From assembly GCF_004015185.1 (NCBI RefSeq), contig NZ_CP025746.1, positions 1,939,776-2,003,775 on the forward strand: a stretch of DNA of 64,000 bases, read 5' to 3'. Source of the DNA: Clostridium manihotivorum. Lineage in GTDB: Bacteria > Bacillota > Clostridia > Clostridiales > Clostridiaceae. The notes under the pieces were generated by a model that searched no databases, was not told the origin of the DNA, and worked only from the letters and a program-made list of their open reading frames with translations. The position numbers were made by a program, and so were the translations under genes. Shown here piece after piece: positions 35,832 to 45,330 of this stretch. Numbering within the stretch: position 1 is the stretch's first letter; every line of letters begins with the position of its first letter.

Positions 35832-36635
35832 ATGAAGGTATTTGAAATATCAAAGATAATTGAACAAATGGCACCTAAAGTGTTAAAAGAGGATTATGAC
35901 AATGTAGGACTTATGGTTGGAGATAATAATGCTGAAGTATCTACTATACTAGTGGCTTTAGACTGTACCTTAAGTGTAATAGAAGAAGCTAAGGCTATAG
36001 GAGCTGAAATGATACTTACTCACCATCCACTGCTTTTTAGAAAGCCTAAAACCATAACAAATGACACCCTTCAAGGTAGAAAGATAATAGAACTTATAAA
36101 AAATAATATAAACTTATATAGTTCACATACCAATTTAGACTCTACTAAGGCTGGTATGAATGACACGATAGTAGAGCTTTTAGGATTTGAAAGTGAAAAA
36201 ATTTTGGAACCAACTAAAGTTCCTAACTTTGAAGGATCAGGTATAGGAAGACTAATTAAACTAGAAAGTGCTATAAAGCTATCTGATTTGGTGCAGGATA
36301 TTAAGTCAAAGCTTGGAATAAATAATTTAAGATTCACTGGTGACTTGAATAAAGAAGTAAAAAAGATAGCTATAATTAATGGTAGCGGACAAGACTTCTT
36401 TGAAATCTCAAATAGATATGGAGCAGACTGCATCATAACTGGTGATACAACCTACCATTATGTAAGTGATTATAATGAAATGGGCATATCCATATTAGAT
36501 ATAGGTCACTTTGGCTCAGAATGGCCATTATTTATAAATATCTGCAACAGATTAAAAGAGAAGTTTATTGCAGTGGATAAAAACATAAAGGTTGTAATAT
36601 CTAAGAGCACTAATGATCCATATAATTTCATATAA
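35832..36635 (+). CDS. Nif3-like dinuclear metal centre hexameric protein (YqfO type)
   Basis: 267 residues of the NIF3/YqfO family, sometimes called GTP cyclohydrolase 1 type 2. Metal ligands are visible in LTHHPLLFR and SSHTNLDS, and the C-terminal DIGHFGSEWPLF (His, Glu ligands). The short form lacks the inserted PII-like domain of B. subtilis YqfO. It is adjacent to trmK, as is common. The true substrate is uncertain; family members are suspected metal-dependent hydrolases or chaperones. Confidence 0.93.
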   Translation: MKVFEISKIIEQMAPKVLKEDYDNVGLMVGDNNAEVSTILVALDCTLSVIEEAKAIGAEMILTHHPLLFRKPKTITNDTLQGRKIIELIKNNINLYSSHTNLDSTKAGMNDTIVELLGFESEKILEPTKVPNFEGSGIGRLIKLESAIKLSDLVQDIKSKLGINNLRFTGDLNKEVKKIAIINGSGQDFFEISNRYGADCIITGDTTYHYVSDYNEMGISILDIGHFGSEWPLFINICNRLKEKFIAVDKNIKVVISKSTNDPYNFI

Positions 36636-36645
36636 ATAATATAGG

Positions 36646-36673
36646 CAGCTTGACTTAATCAGGCTGTTTTTTT
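36646..36673 (+). terminator. Terminator after the nif3-like gene
   Basis: CAGCTTGA / TCAGGCTG (one G-U pair) followed by TTTTTTT. Confidence 0.85.
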
Positions 36674-36737
36674 ACTATATAGTAATCAGCCATGATCTAA
36701 AAAGTCATCATAAGAGTCATCACAAAAGTATAATGAA

Positions 36738-36930
36738 AAAAGTTTTCTTTTTCGTAGGAAAGTATAAAATTTATTGTTAGCTAAACCTATTAAGTTCAAG
36801 GGCTTAGAACGGCTATTTAGGGCAAACAGTAAAAAAGAAATCTTATTCGCCTGTCAGATTTTCTAAATATACATTCGGAAAGGTAGATGCGCAAAAAAAG
36901 CACACTTCAGTGACTTTTTTAGGTGCTTTT
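36738..36930 (+). repeat. Repeat-derived intergenic sequence, second family copy 2
   Basis: TTTTTCGTAGGAAAGTATA (near 36750) also occurs at about 21658; GTTAGCTAAACCTA occurs again near 16208. The segment TCGCCTGTCAGATTTTCT...ATTCGGAAAGGTAGATGCGC (from 36849) matches copy 1 at 1792-1880 and, like it, ends in a terminator stem (AAAAAAGCAC.. / ..TGACTTTTTT). The remainder of the 36674-37145 gap shows no gene; 36940-36965 faintly resembles a MITE end. Confidence 0.55.
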
Positions 36931-37145
36931 AAAGCACTGCAGTGAAAGTGAAGATAAACCATAATTTTTGAAGAGATATAATAAATATTTTCGAGCAAGG
37001 AACAATAAATATATACTGAGAATAGTTTTATATTTAGTATTTCTTAGAAATAACTTAAAAATTTCTTAAAAATACTAATTATATATTTTATTTGCACGAA
37101 ATTTCAAATAGAATATTATTATAAATTTATAAGGAGTGATTTTTA

Positions 37146-37583
37146 TTGAATTCACATGAGATAGACTACAAAATCTATGGTGACGATATGCAGTTTGTAG
37201 AAATAGAGTTAGATCCAAACGAAACTGTATTTGCAGAAGCAGGCGCAATGATGATGATGGATCAAACTATTAAGATGGAGACAATCTTTGGAGATGGAAC
37301 AAATGCTGGTAGTGGCTTTATGGGAAAATTGTTCTCGGCAGGAAAGAGAGTACTAACAGGCGAAAGTTTATTTATGACTGCATTCAGTAACACAGGTTAT
37401 GGTAAGGCACAGGTTTCATTTGCAGCTCCTTATCCTGGTAAGATAATACCTATGGACCTATCCAAGCTTGGTGGGAAGCTAATATGCCAAAAAGATGCTT
37501 TCCTTTGCGCAGCAAAAGGCGTATCAGTAGGCATAGACTTTAGAAAAAAGCTAAGCGTAGGCTTCTTTGGAGAAGTTATGTGA
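37146..37583 (+). pseudogene. AIM24 family protein, truncated by the mobile element
   Basis: 145 residues matching the N-terminal part of AIM24/TIGR00266 proteins (VEIELDPNETVFAEAGAMMMMD, here read as VEIELDPNETVF / AEAGAMMMMD, and GKIIPMDLSKLGGKLICQKD). Family members are normally about 220-270 residues; this one stops right after KKLSVGFFG-EVM, where relatives continue FFGGEGF. The foreign-looking AT-rich recombinase module starts about 160 nt later. The natural reading is that the element inserted here at about 37,570. The missing 3' half was not found in the window. Confidence 0.75.
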
Positions 37584-37613
37584 TAAAAATCAAGATTTAT
37601 AAAATAATTAAAA

Positions 37614-37740
37614 ATGTCCAGTATATACTATAAGATATTTAAAATAAAGAGTTTATAGTATGTACTTTTTTTATGTTTAAATAAATTAATATAGTGCATG
37701 TCCAATAAATGTTTTATAATAGATAATAATAAAATGTCCA
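37614..37740. repeat. Left end of the element: ATGTCCA repeats and inverted repeat
   Basis: ATGTCCA occurs at 37614-37620, 37698-37704 and 37734-37740 in the same orientation. An inverted repeat GTATATACTATAA / TTATAGTATGTAC (37621-37633, 37653-37665) sits beside the first. Short direct repeats next to a tyrosine recombinase gene often bind the recombinase; this assignment is inference. Confidence 0.45.
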
Positions 37741-39183
37741 ATGGGAATCGTAATGAAAATTAAGAAGTGGATTAGGAAGGTTTTATGTATGTATAGGGAT
37801 TTGGGTACTTTGAATTTAGATAATGACGATATAGTAGATAGTATAGAAATTGATGAATTGAGATTTTTTATTAATAGGAAAACAAATTCAAAAGGATTAG
37901 ATATTATTAACCTAAGATCTAAAGAATTTCGAGGAGTAAGAATAAATGTACTCGTAGGTGGAATTTATAAAACTTTTTTTGGAATCAAAGAGGAGAGTGC
38001 AAAAGGTGTTCACGAATTTACAGATTTTTTCTATGATGATTTTGGTTTAGCTGAAATTAAAATTGGATTATCTGATAAAGCGTCAAATACTCTTAATAAT
38101 TATTCAAAGCCTTTAATAAAGTTTTTAAATTACATATACAAACAAGGAATTAAAAACATAGAGGAATTAGATAAAGATATGATAAAAGAATTTTTAAACT
38201 TATATTCATATAACCTATTACCAGATGATTGCAAATCAGATACATGTAGGTCAAAAACGGAAGTTAATCGAGTAAATCAGGTAATAACTAAATTCATTTT
38301 TTGGTTATTCACATCTAAAAAAACAGCAAGAAATAAAAAATTAAAATATAATATGAAGTACTTTGAAGCAAGTGATTTTAAAACTATGCAATATTCAAGA
38401 AAGCTGAAAAGTGGTGGGATAGAATATAGATATAAATTACGGGATATAGTTACTGTAAACTTGGATAATTCAAATAATGGCCAAAAGCGAAGCAAAGCAA
38501 TTAGAGGTACTTTATACACAGTAAAAAAGCTTATAGAAGTGTCCAGGATAATAGATCCAATGATTACGTTTGCCATCATTCTTGATTCGTTTGCTGGGTT
38601 AAGACTGGGTGAAGTTATGCAGATGCATAATGGACGACTTAAATTAATTGATTCTAGATTTAAAAGTTGTAGTTTATATATAGATTTAACATCAGATTCT
38701 AGACTACGTTCTGACAGGGTCAAGACAGGAGAAATTAAAGTGAACAGAGAACAACCAATATTTGAGGTGTTTGCTGATGTTATAAGAGACGAATATTTAG
38801 AGCACCAAGAACTTTTATTACAGAAAGGATTTTTAATGCATAAATATGGTGCTTTGTTTATTAATGAGGAAGGAAAAGCTATGACTAGTGATAATTACAT
38901 GAAAAGATTTAGAGCTATAGCTGAGCAAGCTATTATCAATATAAAAATTGAAGCCGCAAAAGGAAATGAACTAGCCATAAGAGAAGAACGGTTGCTTGAG
39001 GGGAAAATAATAACACCCCATTCTTTAAGATATATTTATAGTCAATTTATAAAAGAGGTTGTAGGGGAAAGAACTGCAGTGGCATACTTTCGTGGTGACC
39101 AAAATATAAAAAGTCAAGATACATATATACCAGAGACTAATTTAAAAAAGGCTAAAGAGCTATTTATGAGCTATTTTGTCTAG
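37741..39183 (+). CDS. Tyrosine recombinase, first of module
   Basis: 480-residue site-specific recombinase of the phage integrase class. An N-terminal SAM-like DNA-binding region (about 100-200, with LNYIYKQGIKNIEEL) precedes the catalytic domain. Active-site residues: Arg in DSFAGLRLGEVM, HxxR in TPHSLRYIY, and a Tyr in SQDTYIP after a RGDQN motif where GH is usual. The ribosome site is poor and the ATG overlaps the third ATGTCCA repeat, so the start is uncertain (ATG 37753 also possible). It opens a tightly packed five-gene block and probably drives insertion. AT content is higher than in the core genes. Confidence 0.85.
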   Translation: MGIVMKIKKWIRKVLCMYRDLGTLNLDNDDIVDSIEIDELRFFINRKTNSKGLDIINLRSKEFRGVRINVLVGGIYKTFFGIKEESAKGVHEFTDFFYDDFGLAEIKIGLSDKASNTLNNYSKPLIKFLNYIYKQGIKNIEELDKDMIKEFLNLYSYNLLPDDCKSDTCRSKTEVNRVNQVITKFIFWLFTSKKTARNKKLKYNMKYFEASDFKTMQYSRKLKSGGIEYRYKLRDIVTVNLDNSNNGQKRSKAIRGTLYTVKKLIEVSRIIDPMITFAIILDSFAGLRLGEVMQMHNGRLKLIDSRFKSCSLYIDLTSDSRLRSDRVKTGEIKVNREQPIFEVFADVIRDEYLEHQELLLQKGFLMHKYGALFINEEGKAMTSDNYMKRFRAIAEQAIINIKIEAAKGNELAIREERLLEGKIITPHSLRYIYSQFIKEVVGERTAVAYFRGDQNIKSQDTYIPETNLKKAKELFMSYFV

Positions 39184-39191
39184 GAGGAGTA

Positions 39192-40049
39192 ATGAATAAT
39201 TATAGAGTTCTAGAGATATTTAAAAATAAAGATCTTAGCTTTGATTTTTCAGGTGAATATATTAGTGTTGAGGAGTTGGATAGAGAATTTTTTACAATAG
39301 AATCTATTGTAAAAGAAACAATGATTAAAGATAGACTTGGATTAGCGAAAAAGATTAAAGAAGGGGTTATTACTGGATTAATATGTGCGAAAAGCAATGG
39401 TGGGAATCTTTTTGTGAAAAAAATATATGTTTACAAGAAGGATTTTAAATACGTATTGGAAGAATTCAATAAGAGCACTATTGAGTTAGACGTTTTTTTA
39501 GATAGTTTATACAAATTAGGTTATAAAAGAATTACCCGCAATAGGGCCAGAGATATTTTTCAACGAATGGGCATGTTTGTTACCAATCCATTGAACAGAA
39601 GAATGAGGCATTTGGACATAGTTAAAGCAGAAAACTATAAAGCAAAATTTATAGAAATTAATGAAAACTATAAAAGTTATGAATGGGTTAAAATTGAGAT
39701 AAGAAAAAAATATTTAGGGTATGAACCTAATATATTGAGTGAAATTAGATTTGCAGAATTCTTTGGAAAAAATAACTTTAATGTTTTGGAGTTTTATAGT
39801 GATTATAACTTTTTCGGGAAACAATTGTATAGTAGGAAAGGATGCGTTGCTTACATAAAACATTTTATGAAAGATAAAATATCATATATTAAAGGAGATA
39901 AACAGTTTTTTCGTACTATTGATACTTTAAAAGAAGAAGATATAAATACACTATATTATACATATGAGCAATTAAAACAATTAGTAAATGAGATAGGTGA
40001 AGAAATTCCGAAAAAAATAGTTTTGATTGTTTTAAAAGATATAAAATAA
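39192..40049 (+). CDS. Orphan protein in the recombinase module
   Basis: 285 residues; I do not recognise a family. It starts 8 nt after the first recombinase with TAGGAGGAG upstream. The composition is basic and helical; residues 95-140 (LDVFLDSLYKLGYKRITRNR) could form a small DNA-binding helical domain, and an acidic/aromatic C-terminus follows. No recombinase active-site motif is visible. Given the packing it is likely an accessory factor for transposition, such as a DNA-bending or target-site protein. In Tn554-type elements no gene of this size sits between tnpA and tnpB. Confidence 0.55.
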   Translation: MNNYRVLEIFKNKDLSFDFSGEYISVEELDREFFTIESIVKETMIKDRLGLAKKIKEGVITGLICAKSNGGNLFVKKIYVYKKDFKYVLEEFNKSTIELDVFLDSLYKLGYKRITRNRARDIFQRMGMFVTNPLNRRMRHLDIVKAENYKAKFIEINENYKSYEWVKIEIRKKYLGYEPNILSEIRFAEFFGKNNFNVLEFYSDYNFFGKQLYSRKGCVAYIKHFMKDKISYIKGDKQFFRTIDTLKEEDINTLYYTYEQLKQLVNEIGEEIPKKIVLIVLKDIK

Positions 40050-40072
40050 ATGTAATTAGATTTATATCATTA

Positions 40073-42088
40073 ATGACCTCAAGTCAACTTTTTTTCAGAA
40101 GAGAAGAAGTTGATAAGCTTATAATTGAATCTAAAAAGTATATTAATAAGGAACAAATAAAAAAAGAATTAACTGAATTAACGGATATGACGATAAATGT
40201 TTCATTCCTGAAAAGAAGAAATATAAATGTGTATAAAGCTCCTACAAATTTGCTTAAAGAAAGCCAAATATATATTAAAAAATCAGAATTACTAATGTTA
40301 AAGGAACAGTTAATACGAGAAAATGAAATAAGAAATGCAGGTAGTATTTATTCAATTTATAAAATCAAACTATCCCATGAGAAGATACTACTTAAGAATA
40401 TAGATATAATAAAGATATTTGATGAATATGTTCTCGATAAAAGTAATAAATCAGAAACAAGAGATATTGTGAAAATGGCTAGTATTTACGCTAAAGTTTG
40501 TACAGTGATAAATCATAATATTGATGGTAACGTTATGCAGTTACCACTAGAATATAAAATTGAAAAAGCAAAGCAATTGATGCAATTATCCCTAGATATT
40601 TCTGATGAAGTTATTAAATATTTAAGCATTTTTTTAAAAACACATTTAATACCCAATGTTAAGTTATCAGTTATTAAAGAAGAAAAAATTAAGGATAAGG
40701 TTGATAAATATAGCGATGATGATTTTACGACTATTTTGATATCAATATTAGGCATATTAGATGATCCTATTAAGTTTAAAAAATTAATATATTATAGAAC
40801 AGCTTCATCTGCAATATTATATGTTTTAATTCATTTTGTATTTGCTTGGAGAAGAAATGATATTATAGAACAGTTGCCAAAACCAAATCTTAAACTCATT
40901 GGATATGATGATGGAATAAAATTTCTAGAAGATTTAAAAAATGACATGTTCATTTTTGAAGAATATCATGGAGAAAAGATTTGTAAGGATATAACAGAGT
41001 ATGTTTATAGAATGGGGCTAGTATCAAATAAAAATAAACAACAATTAGAAGCAAGTATACAAGCAAATATATATAAGCATTTAGGATTATTAATGTGTAT
41101 TTGTGAGGGTAATAGACAATATTGCAAAAAAATTGAAAGGAAACGTCAAAATACAGAAACACTGATAAGTCCAGGAAGTGTCAAGACACGATATATAAAT
41201 GAAACATTTTTATATTTTGGAATAGATATAGTAGGCATACTTAGAAAGCCTTTTAGTAATCTTAGGGGAACTAAATCATTTTTCAGCGTTTTAGGTGAAC
41301 GATTTGAGGAACTTGAAATATGTGTTTTAAAGGCTGTTAGCGAATTAAGGGCACATAAGAATGATAAAGAAAATATATCAAATACTGGTAGTAAGTATTA
41401 TCTTCAAAAGGATATCAGTAAAGCTACAGTTGAGATATTTTCAAAAGAAACAATGGGAAGTGTTAAAGATTATATTCTAAAGCTAACTGATGATGATTAC
41501 GATTTATTAGATGATAATAAGCAAATAGAAAAATTTAAGGCTTTAAAATTAAAAAACATAGATATAGAAAGAATTCATAAAAATTTATATAAAACAAGTA
41601 ATATGTTAGAAGAGTTCTTCAAAGATTTCTGTGAGGATAAGGAACTTGCACAGAAGTTCCTTAGAGAGCTATTATATGGGAAGGCATATGCTAAACATGC
41701 TAACTGCAAATGCTTATTGAAAGTAAAAATTAATGTAGTTAACAGCATCATACTTGAAGATGAAACTGAAATAAAAGGAAAAGTAGTATGTCCGATTAGA
41801 ATTGATAATTGTATTGGATGTAGCTATCTTGTTGCATTAAGATTGTTTATATATGAGTTTAAAGAATTACTCCGTAATTTTTTTATACAATTTGAGAATT
41901 TACTGGACATTGAATCAAAAATATTGTTTGCAAAAGTTTTTAATAAAAAGTATAGGCCACTACTTTCAGCATTTAAATCAGAGTTAGGCGAGAATATATT
42001 TAATAGAGTGTTAGATGCTGAACAATATAAGGCATTTAGCAGACAAATTGAAGAAGTGAAGAATATTAAAAAGGAGGGAAATAAATGA
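40073..42088 (+). CDS. Large protein, probable degenerate tyrosine recombinase
   Basis: 671 residues. I read faint recombinase landmarks: IHFVFAWRRNDIIEQ in the place of the first catalytic Arg box, PFSNLRGTKSFF resembling the second box with Ser for His, ELRAHKNDKE in the place of the GH box and SKYYL offering Tyr. A Cys-containing stretch (KHANCKCLLKV, VVCPIRIDNCIGCSYL) near residue 545-585 may bind zinc. It lies third in the module, overlapping the next gene by 4 nt (ATGA), which indicates coupling. Size and place recall TnpB of Tn554. Assignment is tentative. Confidence 0.5.
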   Translation: MTSSQLFFRREEVDKLIIESKKYINKEQIKKELTELTDMTINVSFLKRRNINVYKAPTNLLKESQIYIKKSELLMLKEQLIRENEIRNAGSIYSIYKIKLSHEKILLKNIDIIKIFDEYVLDKSNKSETRDIVKMASIYAKVCTVINHNIDGNVMQLPLEYKIEKAKQLMQLSLDISDEVIKYLSIFLKTHLIPNVKLSVIKEEKIKDKVDKYSDDDFTTILISILGILDDPIKFKKLIYYRTASSAILYVLIHFVFAWRRNDIIEQLPKPNLKLIGYDDGIKFLEDLKNDMFIFEEYHGEKICKDITEYVYRMGLVSNKNKQQLEASIQANIYKHLGLLMCICEGNRQYCKKIERKRQNTETLISPGSVKTRYINETFLYFGIDIVGILRKPFSNLRGTKSFFSVLGERFEELEICVLKAVSELRAHKNDKENISNTGSKYYLQKDISKATVEIFSKETMGSVKDYILKLTDDDYDLLDDNKQIEKFKALKLKNIDIERIHKNLYKTSNMLEEFFKDFCEDKELAQKFLRELLYGKAYAKHANCKCLLKVKINVVNSIILEDETEIKGKVVCPIRIDNCIGCSYLVALRLFIYEFKELLRNFFIQFENLLDIESKILFAKVFNKKYRPLLSAFKSELGENIFNRVLDAEQYKAFSRQIEEVKNIKKEGNK

Positions 42089-43707
42089 AGGTAAAACAAA
42101 AGTTATGGATAGAAAATGTAGAACAGTTCCAATTATCTAAGTTAAATAAATATATTAATAAATTTGAAAAATTAAAAGATGATGGATACATAGCAGCTAA
42201 TATTAAATTTGAAGATAGGATTTGGCGTGTTAAAATCATTGGAGTAGAGTTAAATTTAAATTTCTTAAATAACATAGAGTTAATGAATGCGTCAAAAGAA
42301 TTAAAAATATCACAAGATTTTATAGATAGTAGTATTAAATCATTCTTATTAGATTATATTGAAAATACATCTCAAGGAAATATCAAGATTAAGTTGAATT
42401 ATTTAAAATCACTTATAAATAGAGAATTAATAGAGAGGTATGCATTATCTGTGAATGTTTATGATTTTACGTTTTTCTGTAAATTCAATGATTTTATAGG
42501 TGGGATTTGTTCAGAATATATTGAATCAATCACTGAATATGCTGTAGAAAGAGATTATAAAAATAAAAAAATACCTAGCTTTGTAAGTGTGTTTAAATTT
42601 GACGATGTAATAGAGGAATTTTATAGAAGAAATAAAAATAATATAAAAGTACTTTTAAAGTGGTATCCGATTATTGTTTGGTGGAAATTAACTTCAGTTA
42701 TACCTTTGAGACCTTCTGAACTTATAAATATGGATCGATTGTGTATTGATGAAATTAATGGAGAGTACTTTATTATTGTTAAACGGAGCTTAGGCAAAAT
42801 AAGTGGTTTTAAATTGGTTAATTCGTCCAATGAAAATGAGTGTTATTATAATGATAAAATAAATATTGATGAGAAAATGTATAAATTTTTAAAAAAGTAT
42901 ATTAAGGATATGGAAAACTATGGTGGTAAGTATCTTTTTTCAAAAGAACTATATATGTCATATAATTTAATACAGCCCAATTTGAATAAAAATAAATTTA
43001 CAGTTGCAAATTTGACTTACTTGCTTAATAGGTTTTATGATGATTTTATACAACACAAAAAGGGATATGTAATTTGCAATAGATATGAAAAACCATTTGA
43101 AACATTAGAAGAAAAAGAGATAGAGAGGCTTTCATTATATGATTCAAGGCATATAGCTATTATAAATGCAATATTTTTAGGATATGATATTCAGACGGTT
43201 CAGCGTCTTGCTAGACATAAAGTAGTTAATACTACTTATGGTTATTTTAGGCATGAGCATGAATATGCGAAATCTTTTGCTCTTTCTTTTTCAAAAAAGA
43301 TGTTACATAAAAATGACTTAAAAAAAATTCCCAATATAAAAAGATCCCATAATCATGGGAGATTACTTGCAAGTGTTGTGTTGGGAATAGATGATGTTAT
43401 ATCAGTTAATAGAAAAGACTTTAAATCATGTGGTGGATATTGTGAATATAATACAAATAAGGATATTTTATTTTGTATGAAATATCTACCTAATCATGTT
43501 TTATGTCCTAAGTTTATACCATATGATGAAGATGTTCAAATTGGACAAGCAGAAAAAAAGTTAGAAAATTGTATAAAAGTTCTCTGTGACATAGTAAAAG
43601 ACAGGGAAACAATTGCAAATTTTGATGAAAAAATGTCTATTCAACGAGATGCCATGCTTAATAATACTTATGAATTAGCTCATCTATTGGCAAAAAAGGA
43701 GAAGTAA
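42085..43707 (+). CDS. Tyrosine recombinase, second of module
   Basis: 540-residue tyrosine recombinase. Catalytic landmarks: Arg in VIPLRPSELINMDR, DSRHIAIINAIFLG (second box; the residue at the HxxR His position is Tyr), QRLARHKVVNTTYGYF with the nucleophile Tyr. After the catalytic domain comes a Cys cluster (CGGYCEY, LFCMKYLPNHVLCPKF) likely to bind zinc, then a helical tail. It overlaps the preceding gene by 4 nt and is followed 3 nt later by the coiled-coil protein. Two recombinases plus an accessory protein is the logic of Tn554-like elements. Confidence 0.82.
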   Translation: MKVKQKLWIENVEQFQLSKLNKYINKFEKLKDDGYIAANIKFEDRIWRVKIIGVELNLNFLNNIELMNASKELKISQDFIDSSIKSFLLDYIENTSQGNIKIKLNYLKSLINRELIERYALSVNVYDFTFFCKFNDFIGGICSEYIESITEYAVERDYKNKKIPSFVSVFKFDDVIEEFYRRNKNNIKVLLKWYPIIVWWKLTSVIPLRPSELINMDRLCIDEINGEYFIIVKRSLGKISGFKLVNSSNENECYYNDKINIDEKMYKFLKKYIKDMENYGGKYLFSKELYMSYNLIQPNLNKNKFTVANLTYLLNRFYDDFIQHKKGYVICNRYEKPFETLEEKEIERLSLYDSRHIAIINAIFLGYDIQTVQRLARHKVVNTTYGYFRHEHEYAKSFALSFSKKMLHKNDLKKIPNIKRSHNHGRLLASVVLGIDDVISVNRKDFKSCGGYCEYNTNKDILFCMKYLPNHVLCPKFIPYDEDVQIGQAEKKLENCIKVLCDIVKDRETIANFDEKMSIQRDAMLNNTYELAHLLAKKEK

Positions 43708-43710
43708 TAT

Positions 43711-44490
43711 ATGTCTAAGAATCATAAAAAATGTTCAGAAGAAACGTTGATTTCAATCGTAAAAGACTATATTGAAAATGCTGTTTTTAAGAAAGTTAAA
43801 TATACAGATTTAGCTGAATATGCAAAAGAAAAGGGGTATGAGAGTGTTGAGAGAAGGGATTTTTCTCGTAACAAAAATATAAGTAATCTAATTAATGATA
43901 TTAATGAAAAAAATCTTTTATCAGAAAAGGCTTTGAAACTTGAGAATATGCCATTTAAATCATTCTATATTGATATAGATTTTGTAGAGAAAATTAATAA
44001 GAATAATAGATTACAGTACTTAAATTATTTTAATAAAGCGCAAACCGATATTATTAAAGAAAACGAAAAACTAAAAAAACAAATTTCAGAATTAAAAGTA
44101 TTTATTGATACCTTAAAGACAGATAAAATTGTATTGGCAAATAAACTAAGAGAAAAACAATCAGAAAATAGAGAACTAAAGAAACTATTAATTAGAGAAA
44201 ATTCTAAAAGAGATATTCTATATGAACTAGAATTATTCGAAAAACTTAGGGGGTCATTAAAAGTAAAAAATTTTGCAGAACATACCTATGTAGACTTTTA
44301 TAATAAATACTGGAATGAAAAACAGACAGATATATTGGATATTACAGATATTACAAACGAGAAACAAAACCAAGAGAACATTAGAAAATTAGAAACTGAA
44401 ATATATACAAGTACAAAAGCGTTGCTACATGAAAATGTAAAAGAAGCTGAGGATGATAGTTTGAATTTACCAAGTTATGATGACTTTTAA
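43711..44490 (+). CDS. Coiled-coil protein, TnpC-like by position
   Basis: 259 residues; last gene of the module. The N-terminal ~70 residues resemble a small DNA-binding helical domain (YTDLAEYAKEKGYESVERRD). Residues about 105-165 form a strong coiled coil (ENEKLKKQISELKVFIDTL, then KLREKQSENRELKKLL). Tn554 TnpC is a short coiled-coil accessory protein at the same relative position; this is longer. The tail is acidic. Function inferred from context only. Confidence 0.55.
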   Translation: MSKNHKKCSEETLISIVKDYIENAVFKKVKYTDLAEYAKEKGYESVERRDFSRNKNISNLINDINEKNLLSEKALKLENMPFKSFYIDIDFVEKINKNNRLQYLNYFNKAQTDIIKENEKLKKQISELKVFIDTLKTDKIVLANKLREKQSENRELKKLLIRENSKRDILYELELFEKLRGSLKVKNFAEHTYVDFYNKYWNEKQTDILDITDITNEKQNQENIRKLETEIYTSTKALLHENVKEAEDDSLNLPSYDDF

Positions 44491-44507
44491 CATGGGAGCT
44501 CAGATTT

Positions 44508-45330
44508 TTATTCACTTTTGAATTTTAATAATAATGCAGAGTTTATACTAACATCAACAGGCCCTAAATTATGAACTAAGGCTCCAAGAACTGGATTTGA
44601 AATGTCTGTCATTGCAAGTATTATAGCTATAAAATTTAGCAACATGGAAAGAGATAAGTTTCATATAATTTTAGTTATAGTTTTTGAGACAGACTTAATA
44701 AATGGGGGATAGATTTAAAATATCATCACTTACAATAGCAATGGCTGCTGCATCAACAGCAATATCACTTATGCCCCACATTGCAATACCTACATATGCT
44801 TTCTTAAGAGCAGGGGCATAATTAATTCCATTTCCAATCATGCATATAATCTCATTTTTTTTGATATTCTTCAATTACAAACAGTTTATCTTTTGGTAAA
44901 CATTCAGAGTAAATATTTATAATACCTATATTATTAGCAATATGAGAAGCAGCTTGTGGATTATCTTCAGTTAATTAGATACTTTCTACAGTGATTAAAC
45001 TTAGCTTTTTAATCATTGATTTAGAATCTTTACGTAATTTTTAAGCTAGTACTATAAAACCATATGGTTGAGCGTTGATAACTACATAAATAACTGTACA
45101 GTTTTTGTTTATATAAGTTGACGCATTGTCAAATATTCCTTTTGATATTTCTATAGAATTTTCAGTTAACAATTTACCATTTCCTGCAAGAATTGTATTG
45201 GATATAAATACTGAATGTAAAAATACGATGTTTTTAATCTAAGATTTAATTTATCTTCAATGGCAATAGATATAATATGCTAAGCTATGATTTAGTAAAA
45301 CCATTAAACAGTAGCAAACATGTCATTGAA
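44508..45330 (-). pseudogene. Decayed P1B-type heavy-metal ATPase (Cd/Zn type)
   Basis: Reading the minus strand with several stops gives clear pieces of a P1B ATPase C-terminal half: ILAGNGKLLTENSIEI, LRKDSKSMIKKLSLI, LTEDNPQAASHIANNIGI, CLPKDKLFVIEEY, IGNGINYAPALKKAYVGIAM, ISDIAVDAAAIAIVSDDI, and the last segment ISNPVLGALVHNLGPVDVSI NSALLL (in pieces). The DKTGT and CPC regions are gone or unrecognisable. The hinge motif GDGINDAPA has become GNGINYAPA, confirming loss of constraint. It is an old remnant of a cadmium/zinc exporter in the metal region. Confidence 0.85.

Noticed and set aside
37741-44490. Prophage integrase region
   Set aside because: No phage structural, lysis or replication genes follow; several recombinases in one operon fit a transposon-type module better.
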